A DNA stretch of 64,000 bases from Serratia sp. M24T3. GTDB taxonomy: Bacteria > Pseudomonadota > Gammaproteobacteria > Enterobacterales > Enterobacteriaceae. The stretch covers positions 1-64,000 of the forward strand of contig NZ_AJHJ01000009.1 of NCBI RefSeq assembly GCF_000257645.1. The letters run 5' to 3'. Below, piece after piece: positions 56,486 through 64,000 of the stretch. The position numbers and the translations under genes are program-made. Position 1 is the stretch's first letter, and each line of letters opens with the position of its first letter. The notes beneath the pieces were generated by a model. The model worked only from the letters and a program-made list of their open reading frames with translations, had not been told where the DNA came from and ran no database searches.

Positions 56486-56992
56486 ATGCGAACTCATCAC
56501 CGTCATTACCCTCATTTAAGTCAGCATCCCCTTTCGGCAAGCGCTGCGCCGATGAGCCAGAATTCCAAGGCTAACAGTGGCTTACTCAGTGAGTTCGTCT
56601 ATAGTGAAGATCAACCCGCGCTAGTTCAGTTGCTTTTACCTCTTTTACACCACCTCGGTGAGCAGTCTCGGTGGCTACTGTGGCTGACGCCAACGCAAAA
56701 GCTTAGCCGTCGCTGGCTTGCTCAATCAGGTCTGCCGGTCAGTAAAATAGTGCAGGTAAGCCAATTACAGGGGATCGCATCCGTCGATGCCATGGAGCGC
56801 GCTTTATTGACCGGGAACTACAGCGTTGTGCTGGGATGGTTGCCAGAATTAAGTGACTCAGATCGCAAAAGATTGCAGATCGCGGCAGAGGTCGGAGGAT
56901 CATATGGTTTCATCATGAAGCCTCAAAACGACCCCTTTTCTGTCGCCGGACAACCCTCAGCAGTAAAAATTCACTCTTCCGTATACCATTAA
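56486..56992 (+). CDS. sulA: SOS cell division inhibitor SulA
   Basis: 168 aa (E. coli 169). Contains LLSEFVYSEDQPALVQLLLPLL, the FtsZ-interaction core SRWLLWLTPTQKLSRRWLAQSG and GFIMKP. Blocks FtsZ polymerisation during SOS and is degraded by Lon. Controlled by the LexA box just upstream. Confidence 0.96.
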   Translation: MRTHHRHYPHLSQHPLSASAAPMSQNSKANSGLLSEFVYSEDQPALVQLLLPLLHHLGEQSRWLLWLTPTQKLSRRWLAQSGLPVSKIVQVSQLQGIASVDAMERALLTGNYSVVLGWLPELSDSDRKRLQIAAEVGGSYGFIMKPQNDPFSVAGQPSAVKIHSSVYH

Positions 56993-57349
56993 TTCAAATT
57001 AGGAGTAATCCTACGAAAAATGAGACCTTTTCAGTTTTTTGTGCTGAAAAGGCCTTTTAGCCCAGTAAATTCGGGTGTTTTAGAGCTTTTAAAACCCATA
57101 GTTTCGTCAACATTTTGTCTATGATGTTAAGAAATGTGTACATTTTCCTCTTTTTTTCCTGAGCGTTATCACATCAAGCTTGTAACTTTCCCGCCACGTT
57201 GTAGACTTTAGTTCGCCAAGGTTGCTCTTATAATGCTTACGATAAAGTAGCAAGTACCTAAGTGAAGCAATAACTTGGACGAAGGAATTTAACCAAGGGC
57301 TTAAAGCTTAAAGCTCAATTGCCTATTTGGATGATAACGAGGCGTAAAA
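56993..57349 (+). promoter_or_regulatory. sulA terminator and ompA promoter-leader region
   Basis: Holds a sulA terminator hairpin (CCTTTTCAG/CTGAAAAGG at 57026-57052) and a promoter with -35 TTGTAA at 57180, 16-bp spacer and -10 TAGACT at 57202. This leaves an ompA leader of about 135 nt, as expected for its long stabilising 5' UTR. Confidence 0.7.
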
Positions 57350-58423
57350 ATGAAAAAGACAGCTATCGCATTAGCAGTGGCACTGGCAGGTTTCGCGACC
57401 GTAGCGCAAGCCGCACCGCAAGATAACACCTGGTACACCGGTGGTAAACTGGGCTGGTCCCAGTATCACGACCATGGTATGTCAAACGCATACAAAGGCG
57501 TAGGCAATGGCCCAACTCGTGACAGCCAACTGGGTGCTGGTGCGTTTGTAGGTTACCAAGTGAACCCATACGTGGGCTTCGAACTGGGATATGACTGGCT
57601 TGGTCGTATGGCTTACAAGGGCAGCGTAAACAACGGCGCATTCAAAACTCAAGGTATTCAGTTGACCACCAAACTGAGCTACCCACTGACTGACGATCTG
57701 GATGTCTACACTCGTCTGGGTGCAATGGTTTGGCGTGCAGATTCTAAAGGCAACTTTGGCAACGGCACTCGCATCAGCGATAACGACACTGGTGTTTCTC
57801 CAGTGGCTGCAGCTGGTTTCGAATATGCAATCACCAAACAATGGGCTACCCGCCTGGAATACCAGTGGGTTAACAACATTGGTGATGCTGCTACTGTTGG
57901 CGCGCGTCCAGACAACGCTAACCTGTCTGTTGGTGTTTCTTACCGTTTCGGTCAGGAAGATGCAGCAGCTCCAGTTGTTGCTCCGGCACCAGCACCAGCT
58001 CCAGTTGTACAGACTCACAAGTTCACTCTGAAATCTGACGTTCTGTTCACCTTCGGCAAATCAACTCTGAAACCAGAAGGCCGTCAGGCTCTGGATCAGC
58101 TGTACACCCAATTGAGCTCACTGGATCCGAAAGACGGTTCAGTAGTAGTTCTGGGTTACACTGACCCAGTCGGTTCAGAAGCATCTAACCAGAAACTGTC
58201 TGAGCAACGTGCTCAATCAGTAGTGGATTACCTGGTATCTAAAGGTATCCCTTCTAACAAGATCTCTGCACGTGGTGAAGGCGAACGTAACCAGATCACT
58301 GGTAACCTCGGTTACAAATCTGGTCGTGCAACTAAAGCTCAGATCGCTGGCTTTGCACCAAACCGTCGCGTAGAAATTGAAGTTAAAGGCATCAAAGACG
58401 TTGTTACTCAGCCACAGGCTTAA
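57350..58423 (+). CDS. ompA: Outer membrane protein A
   Basis: 357 aa. Signal peptide of 21 residues ([11 protein letters not shown]), an eight-strand barrel (to about residue 192, ending [11 protein letters not shown]), a Pro-Ala hinge ([10 protein letters not shown]) and a periplasmic OmpA-like peptidoglycan-binding domain ([20 protein letters not shown] near residue 265). Codon use is strongly biased, as for highly expressed genes. Confidence 0.98.
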   Translation: MKKTAIALAVALAGFATVAQAAPQDNTWYTGGKLGWSQYHDHGMSNAYKGVGNGPTRDSQLGAGAFVGYQVNPYVGFELGYDWLGRMAYKGSVNNGAFKTQGIQLTTKLSYPLTDDLDVYTRLGAMVWRADSKGNFGNGTRISDNDTGVSPVAAAGFEYAITKQWATRLEYQWVNNIGDAATVGARPDNANLSVGVSYRFGQEDAAAPVVAPAPAPAPVVQTHKFTLKSDVLFTFGKSTLKPEGRQALDQLYTQLSSLDPKDGSVVVLGYTDPVGSEASNQKLSEQRAQSVVDYLVSKGIPSNKISARGEGERNQITGNLGYKSGRATKAQIAGFAPNRRVEIEVKGIKDVVTQPQA

Positions 58424-58455
58424 GTAATAGCGCTATCTTTTGATAGCTCTGAATT

Positions 58456-58484
58456 AAAAAACCCCGCATTGCGGGGTTTTTTTT
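58456..58484 (+). terminator. Terminator after ompA
   Basis: AACCCCGC-ATT-GCGGGGTT flanked by A-run and T-run. Confidence 0.95.
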
Positions 58485-58530
58485 ATGCCTTAGCTTTAGC
58501 TGAATCAGGCACTTGGCCTGAATGCCCTGT

Positions 58531-58995
58531 TTAACCTTGGCTTTCTTTATTATCGAGGATCTGTAAAAGATCATGCTTGAGAGATGACATTTGTGTCGCG
58601 TACTTCTCTTTACGTTCCGCATCTTCCAACAGCTGAATGATAGTATCAGAAAGCGTTGATCCTCGACGCTGTGCCAGCGCGGCAAGTCGCTGCCAAACCA
58701 GAAACTCTAAATCGATAGATTTTTTACGAGTGTGCTGATGCTCTGAATTGAAATGGCGCTTACGGCGCGCACGGATAGTCTGCTTTAGGCGATTCTCTAA
58801 CGCCTTACTCATGTGATTGTGGATCCAATCAAGCACTTTTACCGGTTCATTTTCGAGTCGAAGGAGTTGATCCACGGCTTCCTGCGCCGCACTGTTCTCG
58901 ATATGTCGGGTGATCCTTTCACCTTCGCGGTGTTTTTTGACCAGATACTTCCATTTCCAACCGCTCTCAAGATTTTCCAGTTGCTGATATTTCAT
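58531..58995 (-). CDS. matP: Macrodomain Ter protein MatP
   Basis: 154 aa (E. coli 150). N-terminal four-helix part ([24 protein letters not shown]) and a ribbon-helix-helix DNA-binding end ([26 protein letters not shown]). Binds matS sites and organises the terminus region, so this locus is likely in or near Ter. Confidence 0.97.
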   Translation of the reverse strand: MKYQQLENLESGWKWKYLVKKHREGERITRHIENSAAQEAVDQLLRLENEPVKVLDWIHNHMSKALENRLKQTIRARRKRHFNSEHQHTRKKSIDLEFLVWQRLAALAQRRGSTLSDTIIQLLEDAERKEKYATQMSSLKHDLLQILDNKESQG

Positions 58996-59176
58996 CGCAA
59001 GCTCTTCTGTGACCCCGTAACGTTGATAAGCATAGCAGCTTTATGTCACTTTTTACTCTAAATATGTCACGACATCCAGAGGAACCAAGTGGTTATTTTT
59101 CAGCCATAAGCGACAGAATGTCACATCTGCATGACCTTTGCGTGACTCTCGTGGTATGCAGCAGAACTTATTCTTG

Positions 59177-59182
59177 TATAAT
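59177..59182 (+). promoter_or_regulatory. Consensus -10 box before lonH
   Basis: TATAAT at 59177-59182 places transcription start near 59189, just 28 bases before the TTG start at 59217. It makes any upstream start codon unlikely. Confidence 0.6.
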
Positions 59183-59216
59183 CGCCCTTTCCCTTTTGAA
59201 GACTACAGCTAACACA

Positions 59217-60980
59217 TTGACCAATAACCGACTTGATTGGCAGCTCTTACTGCCGGATTCTACGCCATACCAGACAATTTTTGCTACAGCCGATCAGCTG
59301 GAGCCGGTTGATTTCTCCGCGATCCAGCCACGTCTGGAAAATGGGCTTTCGCTGTTTTGTCATCCCAATTCGCGCACGCGTTTTATGACCGTTAAAGGTC
59401 AGGAAAGCCGAGACTACCTCTCACGTCTTGCCGACGCTGTAACCGAGATATTGCCAGAAGCCGATGAACTCGCAGGCAGCGAATACCAGATTGACGGACG
59501 CAAGATCCAGGTTAAGCCTGCACAGGATGCCAATGCACCTTTCGTCGGAACATCAGGCTGTCTTTATCAGGAATGGATTGAGCCAGAGCAGCTGTTCGGC
59601 TGTGTCCGCGTTTATAAGGACCAAGTTGAACTGCAACCCGGTTTAATTCATCAGGTTAATGGCGGTGTGCTGATCCTGTCGATTCGCTCGCTGCTGGCGC
59701 AACCGCTACTGTGGCTTCGCCTCAAGCAAATGATTACTCAGGAGAGCTATTACTGGGTTTCTCCTGATGAATCTCGGCCTTTACCTGTCAGCATTCCCCC
59801 TATGCCGCTCGACGTCAAACTGATCCTGGTTGGCGATCGCGTTTCCCTTGGGGAACTTAATGACATGGAGCCAGAGCTTCTGGAATCCGCGTTTTATGGC
59901 GAATTTGAAGCCGACCTGCCACTGTCCGACACTGACGACATGGAAAAATGGTGCGCTTACGTCAATACGCTGGCAGATGAACTGGAAATACCTCGTCTTT
60001 CCGTAGACGCGTGGCCTGAATTACTGAAGGCCGCCGTGCGATTTAGCAGCGATCAGGGCTGTTTGCCACTTTGTCCGTCATGGCTGTCTGCCCAACTGCT
60101 GGAAGCCGAGCTGTACAATGATGAACCTCAGCTGACAGCCAAAGCATTTGATGCCGCCATTTCTACCCGTGCGTGGCGTGAAAGCTACCTGCAAGAGCGT
60201 ATGCAGGACGAAATCGAACTCGGACAGATCTTTATTGAGACCGACGGCGAAGTGATTGGCCAGATCAACGGCCTGTCAGTGCTTGAATATCCGGGTCATC
60301 CGCGCGCATTCGGCGAACCTTCGCGGATAAGCTGCGTGGTGCATACTGGCGACGGCGAGTTCACGGACGTTGAGCGCAAAGCTGAACTGGGCGGCAATCT
60401 TCATGCTAAAGGCATGATGATTATGCAAGCCTTCCTGATTGCCGAACTCGAACTCGATCAGCCCCTGCCCTTCTCGGCATCGATCGTTTTTGAACAATCT
60501 TATGGTGAGGTTGACGGTGACAGCGCCTCGCTGGCAGAACTTTGCGCCTTGGTCAGCGCATTGGCGATGCAGCCAATTAATCAGCAAATTGCCGTTACTG
60601 GCTCAGTCGATCAGTTCGGTAACGTGCAGCCTATCGGCGGTGCCAACGAGAAAATCGAAGGGTTCTTCGAGGTCTGTCAGCGCCGTGGTTTGACCGGTAG
60701 GCAAGGGGTGATTATTCCTCTCGCCAACGTGCGTAATCTTTGTTTACATCAACAGGTTATCGATGCCGTGCGTGAAGGAACATTCCATCTTTGGGCGGTA
60801 GAAAATGCTGCAGATGCTCTCCCTATCTTGACTGGCTTACCTTATACTGTTTCGGAAGAAGAACAGGAAACCCCTAATCTATTGGGGCTAATTCAGGAAA
60901 GGATTGCGCTGGTTTCTGCATCAGAACGTCCGCGGTTCATATGGCCTCTTCGCTGGTTAAACTGGTTCAGTCGCAGCTGA
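59217..60980 (+). CDS. ycbZ: Lon-like (LonB-type) protease LonH/YcbZ
   Basis: 587 aa from a TTG at 59217 (TNNRLDWQLLLPDS, aligns with E. coli MTITKLAWRDLVPD). No intact AAA ATPase motor; the C-terminal Lon protease domain is complete with the catalytic Ser in EVDGDSASLAELCAL and Lys in GGANEKIEGFF. Probably an ATP-independent or membrane-adapter protease; substrate unclear. Confidence 0.94.
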   Translation: MTNNRLDWQLLLPDSTPYQTIFATADQLEPVDFSAIQPRLENGLSLFCHPNSRTRFMTVKGQESRDYLSRLADAVTEILPEADELAGSEYQIDGRKIQVKPAQDANAPFVGTSGCLYQEWIEPEQLFGCVRVYKDQVELQPGLIHQVNGGVLILSIRSLLAQPLLWLRLKQMITQESYYWVSPDESRPLPVSIPPMPLDVKLILVGDRVSLGELNDMEPELLESAFYGEFEADLPLSDTDDMEKWCAYVNTLADELEIPRLSVDAWPELLKAAVRFSSDQGCLPLCPSWLSAQLLEAELYNDEPQLTAKAFDAAISTRAWRESYLQERMQDEIELGQIFIETDGEVIGQINGLSVLEYPGHPRAFGEPSRISCVVHTGDGEFTDVERKAELGGNLHAKGMMIMQAFLIAELELDQPLPFSASIVFEQSYGEVDGDSASLAELCALVSALAMQPINQQIAVTGSVDQFGNVQPIGGANEKIEGFFEVCQRRGLTGRQGVIIPLANVRNLCLHQQVIDAVREGTFHLWAVENAADALPILTGLPYTVSEEEQETPNLLGLIQERIALVSASERPRFIWPLRWLNWFSRS

Positions 60981-61048
60981 TCGGACTTGTTCAGCTTACA
61001 GGTGTTAGCTAACATGCGTGCTTCAATAAAATAAGGCTTAAAGAAGAC

Positions 61049-61567
61049 ATGGTAGAAAAACGCGATTCCTATACGAAAGTAGACTTGGAGGCCTCTGGCC
61101 GTAGCGAACTTTTCGGAGCAGGTGGACCACCATTGCCGTCAGGCAATATGCTGATGATGGATCGTATCGTCAAAATGGCCGTTGATGGTGGTAACTACGA
61201 CAAAGGCTACGTTGAAGCCGAGTTAGATATCAATCCAGATCTTTGGTTCTTCAGTTGCCATTTTGTTGGTGACCCTGTAATGCCAGGTTGCCTGGGCCTC
61301 GACGCTATGTGGCAGCTGGTAGGTTTCTACCTCGGCTGGCTGGGCGGCGAAGGCAAAGGCCGCGCACTGGGCGTAGGTGAAGTTAAATTCACTGGTCAGG
61401 TTCTGCCAACGGCAAAATTAGTGACTTACCGTCTGCACTTCAAACGCGTGATTAATCGTAAACTGATCATGGGTGTGGCAGATGGCGAAGTACTGGTTGA
61501 TGGCGAGGTTATCTACACCGCTACCGATCTTAAAGTTGGGTTGTTTAAAGACACAGCCGCTTTCTAA
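61049..61567 (+). CDS. fabA: 3-hydroxydecanoyl-ACP dehydratase/isomerase
   Basis: 172 aa, same as E. coli. Introduces the cis double bond in unsaturated fatty acid synthesis. Active-site His in [20 protein letters not shown], with the Asp in that same stretch. Highly conserved. RBS TTAAAGAAGAC. Confidence 0.98.
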   Translation: MVEKRDSYTKVDLEASGRSELFGAGGPPLPSGNMLMMDRIVKMAVDGGNYDKGYVEAELDINPDLWFFSCHFVGDPVMPGCLGLDAMWQLVGFYLGWLGGEGKGRALGVGEVKFTGQVLPTAKLVTYRLHFKRVINRKLIMGVADGEVLVDGEVIYTATDLKVGLFKDTAAF

Positions 61568-61929
61568 TACTTTTCGTCTCGATAAAAAGGCAGGCTCCTC
61601 ACGGTTCCTGCCTTTTTTATTGCGCGTAACTGTCCTCTAAGCGTTTATCTCTGGCAATCCAACAGTGTTGCCACCTAACTGTGTTATAGTGGCGCAGAAG
61701 CGTTGCTGTTTGTCTTGCACAATTCATTCCTTCCATCCTCATCAAGTCCGTCAATTCTTTACTTTTTTAGTGACATTTGCTGCCGCCAGTCTTAATCGAT
61801 TAAGACGGGGGGTTTTCATTTTATTTTTATCCTTATTTTGTTTGCCTGAGTCAGCTCACCGGCAGAGTTTGCGCTGCGTTGATTAAATATAAATGTAGAC
61901 AAAAGAATGGCTCACCCAGGATTTTAATC
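61568..61929 (+). promoter_or_regulatory. fabA terminator and upstream region of the glycosyltransferase gene
   Basis: A terminator (AAAAAGGCAGG/CCTGCCTTTTT, 61584-61617) is followed by a -10-like TATAGT near 61685 and an 18-bp perfect palindrome GTCTTAATCGATTAAGAC at 61789-61806, a plausible regulator site. A/T content rises compared with neighbours. Confidence 0.55.
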
Positions 61930-62844
61930 ATGATTGCCTATCTTTTGTTGGTTCACCGTTTTCCGAATCAGTTCAAACGCCTTTTCAAAGCTATCTATCA
62001 CCTTGAAAATCATTATGTTATCCACATTGATAAACGCTCAGGTCCGGTATTACAGGAAGAAATTAAAGAATTCCTTAGCCACTTTCCCAATACGACTCTG
62101 CTGAAAAGTGAAAATGCAGTTTGGGGAGGTTACAGCCTGGTGGACGCAGAACTGCGCGGCATTAATAAGCTGCTGAAAATGAGTAATAAATGGAAGTTCT
62201 TTATCAATCTTAGCGGTCAGGATTTTCCGCTTAAATCGCAGGAATATATTCGCGAATACCTGTCAGCGCATCAGGGTAAAGAATTTCTGAAAGTATTAGA
62301 TCAGAAAAAAGTCAGGCCAGATACTCTGCACCGTATTCACAACTATGTTTATGAAAATGATAATGAAGTGGTTTGTGATCCGATTATTGAGCGCAAATTT
62401 ATTCCCAACATCACGCCCTATATCGGTAATCAGTGGGTGATCCTCAGCCGTGAATTTTGCGAATTTGTTACCCACAGCCCCGAGATTAAAAAGTTTAAAG
62501 ACTTTTATCGTAATACGCTGATCGCCGATGAAGGTTTTTTCCAGACTGTGATGATGAATACCAGCTTCCAGCCACAGTTGGTGAATGATGATATGCGAGC
62601 AATTGATTGGGTACCGATGGGAACAGTCAAACTGCGTCCGCGTGATTTTACTGCAAACGATGCCAATTTTCTGCTGACGAATCCGAACCTGTTTGCCCGA
62701 AAATTTGACAGTGAGGTCGATGGGGAAATTTTAGATATTCTGGAAGACAGTCTGCGGGAAAAAAGCTTATTAATAGATAACCCAACAGATGCCTCAAAGA
62801 CAGCCAGAGCAATCAAAGAACAGGTTATGCAGGAAGAAATCTGA
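61930..62844 (+). CDS. GT14 family (core-2/I-branching type) glycosyltransferase
   Basis: 304 aa from the ATG at 61930 with AGGA upstream. Pattern of Pfam Branch: AYLLLVHRFPNQFKRLFKAI, HYVIHIDKR, WGGYSLVDAELRGINKLL, NLSGQDFPLKSQEYI, GNQWVILSREF and the acidic ADEGFFQTVMMN. Related to eukaryotic beta-1,6-GlcNAc transferases and xylosyltransferases. Probably decorates a surface glycan, but no polysaccharide genes are near. It is absent at this spot in E. coli; A/T-richer than its neighbours, so probably acquired. Confidence 0.88.
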   Translation: MIAYLLLVHRFPNQFKRLFKAIYHLENHYVIHIDKRSGPVLQEEIKEFLSHFPNTTLLKSENAVWGGYSLVDAELRGINKLLKMSNKWKFFINLSGQDFPLKSQEYIREYLSAHQGKEFLKVLDQKKVRPDTLHRIHNYVYENDNEVVCDPIIERKFIPNITPYIGNQWVILSREFCEFVTHSPEIKKFKDFYRNTLIADEGFFQTVMMNTSFQPQLVNDDMRAIDWVPMGTVKLRPRDFTANDANFLLTNPNLFARKFDSEVDGEILDILEDSLREKSLLIDNPTDASKTARAIKEQVMQEEI

Positions 62845-62883
62845 TTCGGAAAACTAAAGAGAAGAGGTAAAACTCAGGCTCAA

Positions 62884-62913
62884 AACAAAAAACCTCCGCC
62901 GCGGGCGGAGGTT
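62884..62913 (-). terminator. Terminator of rmf
   Basis: AACCTCCGCC-(CGC)-GGCGGAGGTT read on the minus strand, followed by TTTTGTTTTG. Confidence 0.93.
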
Positions 62914-62936
62914 ATCCCTTTACTGTCAGGCGCAAG

Positions 62937-63104
62937 TTATGCGTTAACTGCCCTAACCTCCATGGCCTCTCGCCAACCTCCAAGCCAGTGTGACCTTTGG
63001 TCTAATGATTGGTAAGGACAAATTTCTTTCGAACGTCCTCCAATGCCGGCTTGGTATCCACGTGATTGTGCTCGTTCCAGGCGGTCGCGTTTTTGTCTCT
63101 TCAT
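62937..63104 (-). CDS. rmf: Ribosome modulation factor
   Basis: 55 aa, MKRQKRDRLERAQSRGYQAG at the start and WLGGWREAMEVRAVNA at the end, almost the E. coli protein. Dimerises ribosomes into inactive 100S particles in stationary phase. Conserved position between fabA and pqiC. Confidence 0.97.
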   Translation of the reverse strand: MKRQKRDRLERAQSRGYQAGIGGRSKEICPYQSLDQRSHWLGGWREAMEVRAVNA

Positions 63105-63300
63105 GCCTCGTGTCCCTCGTTATTCAGGTCAAGTGGAAAGAAAACAGTGGTGCGCATCTGCGTCCACATCTAACAAATAGCCTCGATCGTCGTGCAGGTC
63201 AATGCGCAAAATTCACGCCATTGTCACAATATTGGGCTATCTTTATAGATTGCGCACTAGCTAATCGTGCAAGCCAGAGCCTCATCCACCTGATCACCAT

Positions 63301-63342
63301 AAAAAAATCCCGACCTCTCCAAGCGGAAAAATCGGGATTTTT
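63301..63342. terminator. Bidirectional terminator between rmf and pqiC
   Basis: AAAAATCCCGA pairs with TCGGGATTTTT, A-run left and T-run right; serves pqiC on the minus strand. Confidence 0.9.
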
Positions 63343-63363
63343 TATCGAACCAATAAAAATAAT

Positions 63364-63945
63364 TTATCTTATTTGTGCAGCAATGCTGTTGGCTTCTTGC
63401 TGCCATCCGCTAGCCAAAGTTCTGACCAGCGCATCGTAGCCATCCTTTTGCTGCTTCAATTCGATATTAAAGTTGTGCTGAGTGACCTGGCCATCGCGCG
63501 TAAGCGTCCACGTACCGCTTATCAGCGCCCTGCCATCATAACGGCCGTGGAAGCCCGTCACGTTGACCGCAAGCTGCTCCTGCTTGCCGTCACTGGCCTG
63601 CTGACCCGAAATAACCCAGCCTGGCAGACTGCGCCCCAGATAGGTTTGCAAAGTCTGTTGCAACTGCTGGTCCAGCGGACTGGCCCACAGATTATTGGCC
63701 GCCATCACGTATTGCACATCATTGGTCTGGTAAACCAGTCCCGAAGTGCCGAGGAAATCAGCCACGCTAACCTGCGAAATCCACAGTTTTGGCTGTTCAA
63801 CGGTCGGTGTTAATCCGCCGCCCGTGCTCACCAGCGCTACCGGAGCTGAACTATTGACAGTCGGTAACTGGTAATAGGTTTTCTTGCCATCGCTGCTACA
63901 GGCAGCCAGAAACAACGCTAAGACGACAGGTATCCATTTCATCAT
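63364..63945 (-). CDS. pqiC: Outer membrane lipoprotein PqiC
   Basis: 193 aa; lipobox FLAACSS (Cys near 16). ABC-type transport auxiliary domain (YYQLPTVNSSAPVAL, LWISQVSVADFLGTSGLVYQ). Partner of PqiA and PqiB in lipid transport across the periplasm. The start overlaps the pqiB stop (TAATG). Confidence 0.95.
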   Translation of the reverse strand: MMKWIPVVLALFLAACSSDGKKTYYQLPTVNSSAPVALVSTGGGLTPTVEQPKLWISQVSVADFLGTSGLVYQTNDVQYVMAANNLWASPLDQQLQQTLQTYLGRSLPGWVISGQQASDGKQEQLAVNVTGFHGRYDGRALISGTWTLTRDGQVTQHNFNIELKQQKDGYDALVRTLASGWQQEANSIAAQIR

Positions 63946-64000
63946 TATTTGGCCTTCTTCGGCTGAGGATCATCTTGCCCTGGGGCGGCGAATACCAGCG
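63945..64000 (-). CDS. pqiB: PqiB C-terminal end (partial)
   Basis: Only the last 17 codons are in the window (LVFAAPGQDDPQPKKAK then TAA). Identified by its position before pqiC and the lysine-rich end. Confidence 0.8.
   Translation of the reverse strand, partial: LVFAAPGQDDPQPKKAK

Noticed and set aside
57482-58018. 178-aa frame antisense to ompA
   Set aside because: A shadow of the strongly biased codon use of ompA.
58531-64000. matS sites (GTGAC-N3-GTCAC) near matP
   Set aside because: None found by eye in the MatP neighbourhood; a computed scan of the whole window would be needed to exclude them.

Overview
The window is a chromosomal segment from a gammaproteobacterium of the order Enterobacterales. 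Gene content and order (uvrY-uvrC-pgsA-glyW-cysT-leuZ; rutRABCDEFG; yccA-tusE-yccX-rlmI-hspQ-yccU-yccT-mgsA-helD-yccF-yccS-sxy-sulA-ompA-matP-lonH-fabA-rmf-pqiC) match the E. coli backbone. Protein divergence and the accessory genes fit a Yersiniaceae-like genus (Rahnella/Rouxiella/Ewingella/Serratia type) better than Escherichia. The genus is inferred; no 16S gene is present.

Layout. (1) 1-13073: the early/regulatory arm of a lambdoid prophage integrated at the 3' end of tRNA-Leu(UAA). Reading inwards from the att site it has int, a DUF4224 protein, an early-left operon (YfdQ, YfdR-like HD protein, a C39-like protein), RNA elements (a C4-like antisense RNA and a tRNA-like structured RNA), cI, a three-site OR-type operator, cro, a CII/YmfL-type regulator, a replication gene with internal iterons, an orphan DNA methyltransferase, RusA, KilA-N, DUF968 and a frameshifted antiterminator Q. 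Lysis and structural genes would lie left of the window. (2) 13074-16614: tRNA-Leu/Cys/Gly, pgsA, uvrC, uvrY. (3) 17.3-22.8 kb: yecF, a 56-aa orphan ORF, an AraC regulator, a long-form leuA, cycA, rutR. (4) 22.8-29.0 kb: the rut pyrimidine catabolic operon with a sigma54 promoter, NtrC-type sites and two RutR boxes. (5) 29.0-30.85 kb: a non-coding block of about 730-bp tandem repeats bounded by inverted short arrays. (6) 30.86-34.4 kb: a small ORF, nhaP2, osmE and a Tat-exported cupin. (7) 34.5-44.2 kb: a catabolic island with two DAO-type flavoenzymes, an SDR, an IclR regulator, a TMADH/dienoyl-CoA-reductase-like flavoenzyme and a complete polar amino acid ABC transporter. (8) 44.2-45.4 kb: two direct-repeat copies of tRNA-Ser(UGA) flanking a Hok/Sok-type toxin locus. 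(9) 45.6-64 kb: the yccA-to-pqi backbone block, with a GT14 family glycosyltransferase inserted between fabA and rmf.

How the genes work together. The prophage arm forms a lambda-like lysis/lysogeny switch: CI and Cro read a shared 16-bp GTTTRA-N4-TYRAAC operator on both sides of cI, with RNA-level control added downstream. The rut operon and RutR form a nitrogen-limitation module for using pyrimidines. The 34.5-44.2 kb cluster looks like uptake plus oxidative breakdown of a small, probably N-substituted, amino compound; its substrate cannot be read from sequence. The last block covers SOS division control (sulA), terminus organisation (matP), the outer membrane (ompA, pqi), unsaturated fatty acid synthesis (fabA) and stationary-phase ribosomes (rmf).

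All assignments come from reading the sequence and recalling protein families; no database search was run. Start codons were set from ribosome binding sites, overlaps and family lengths, and several differ from the longest open frame.
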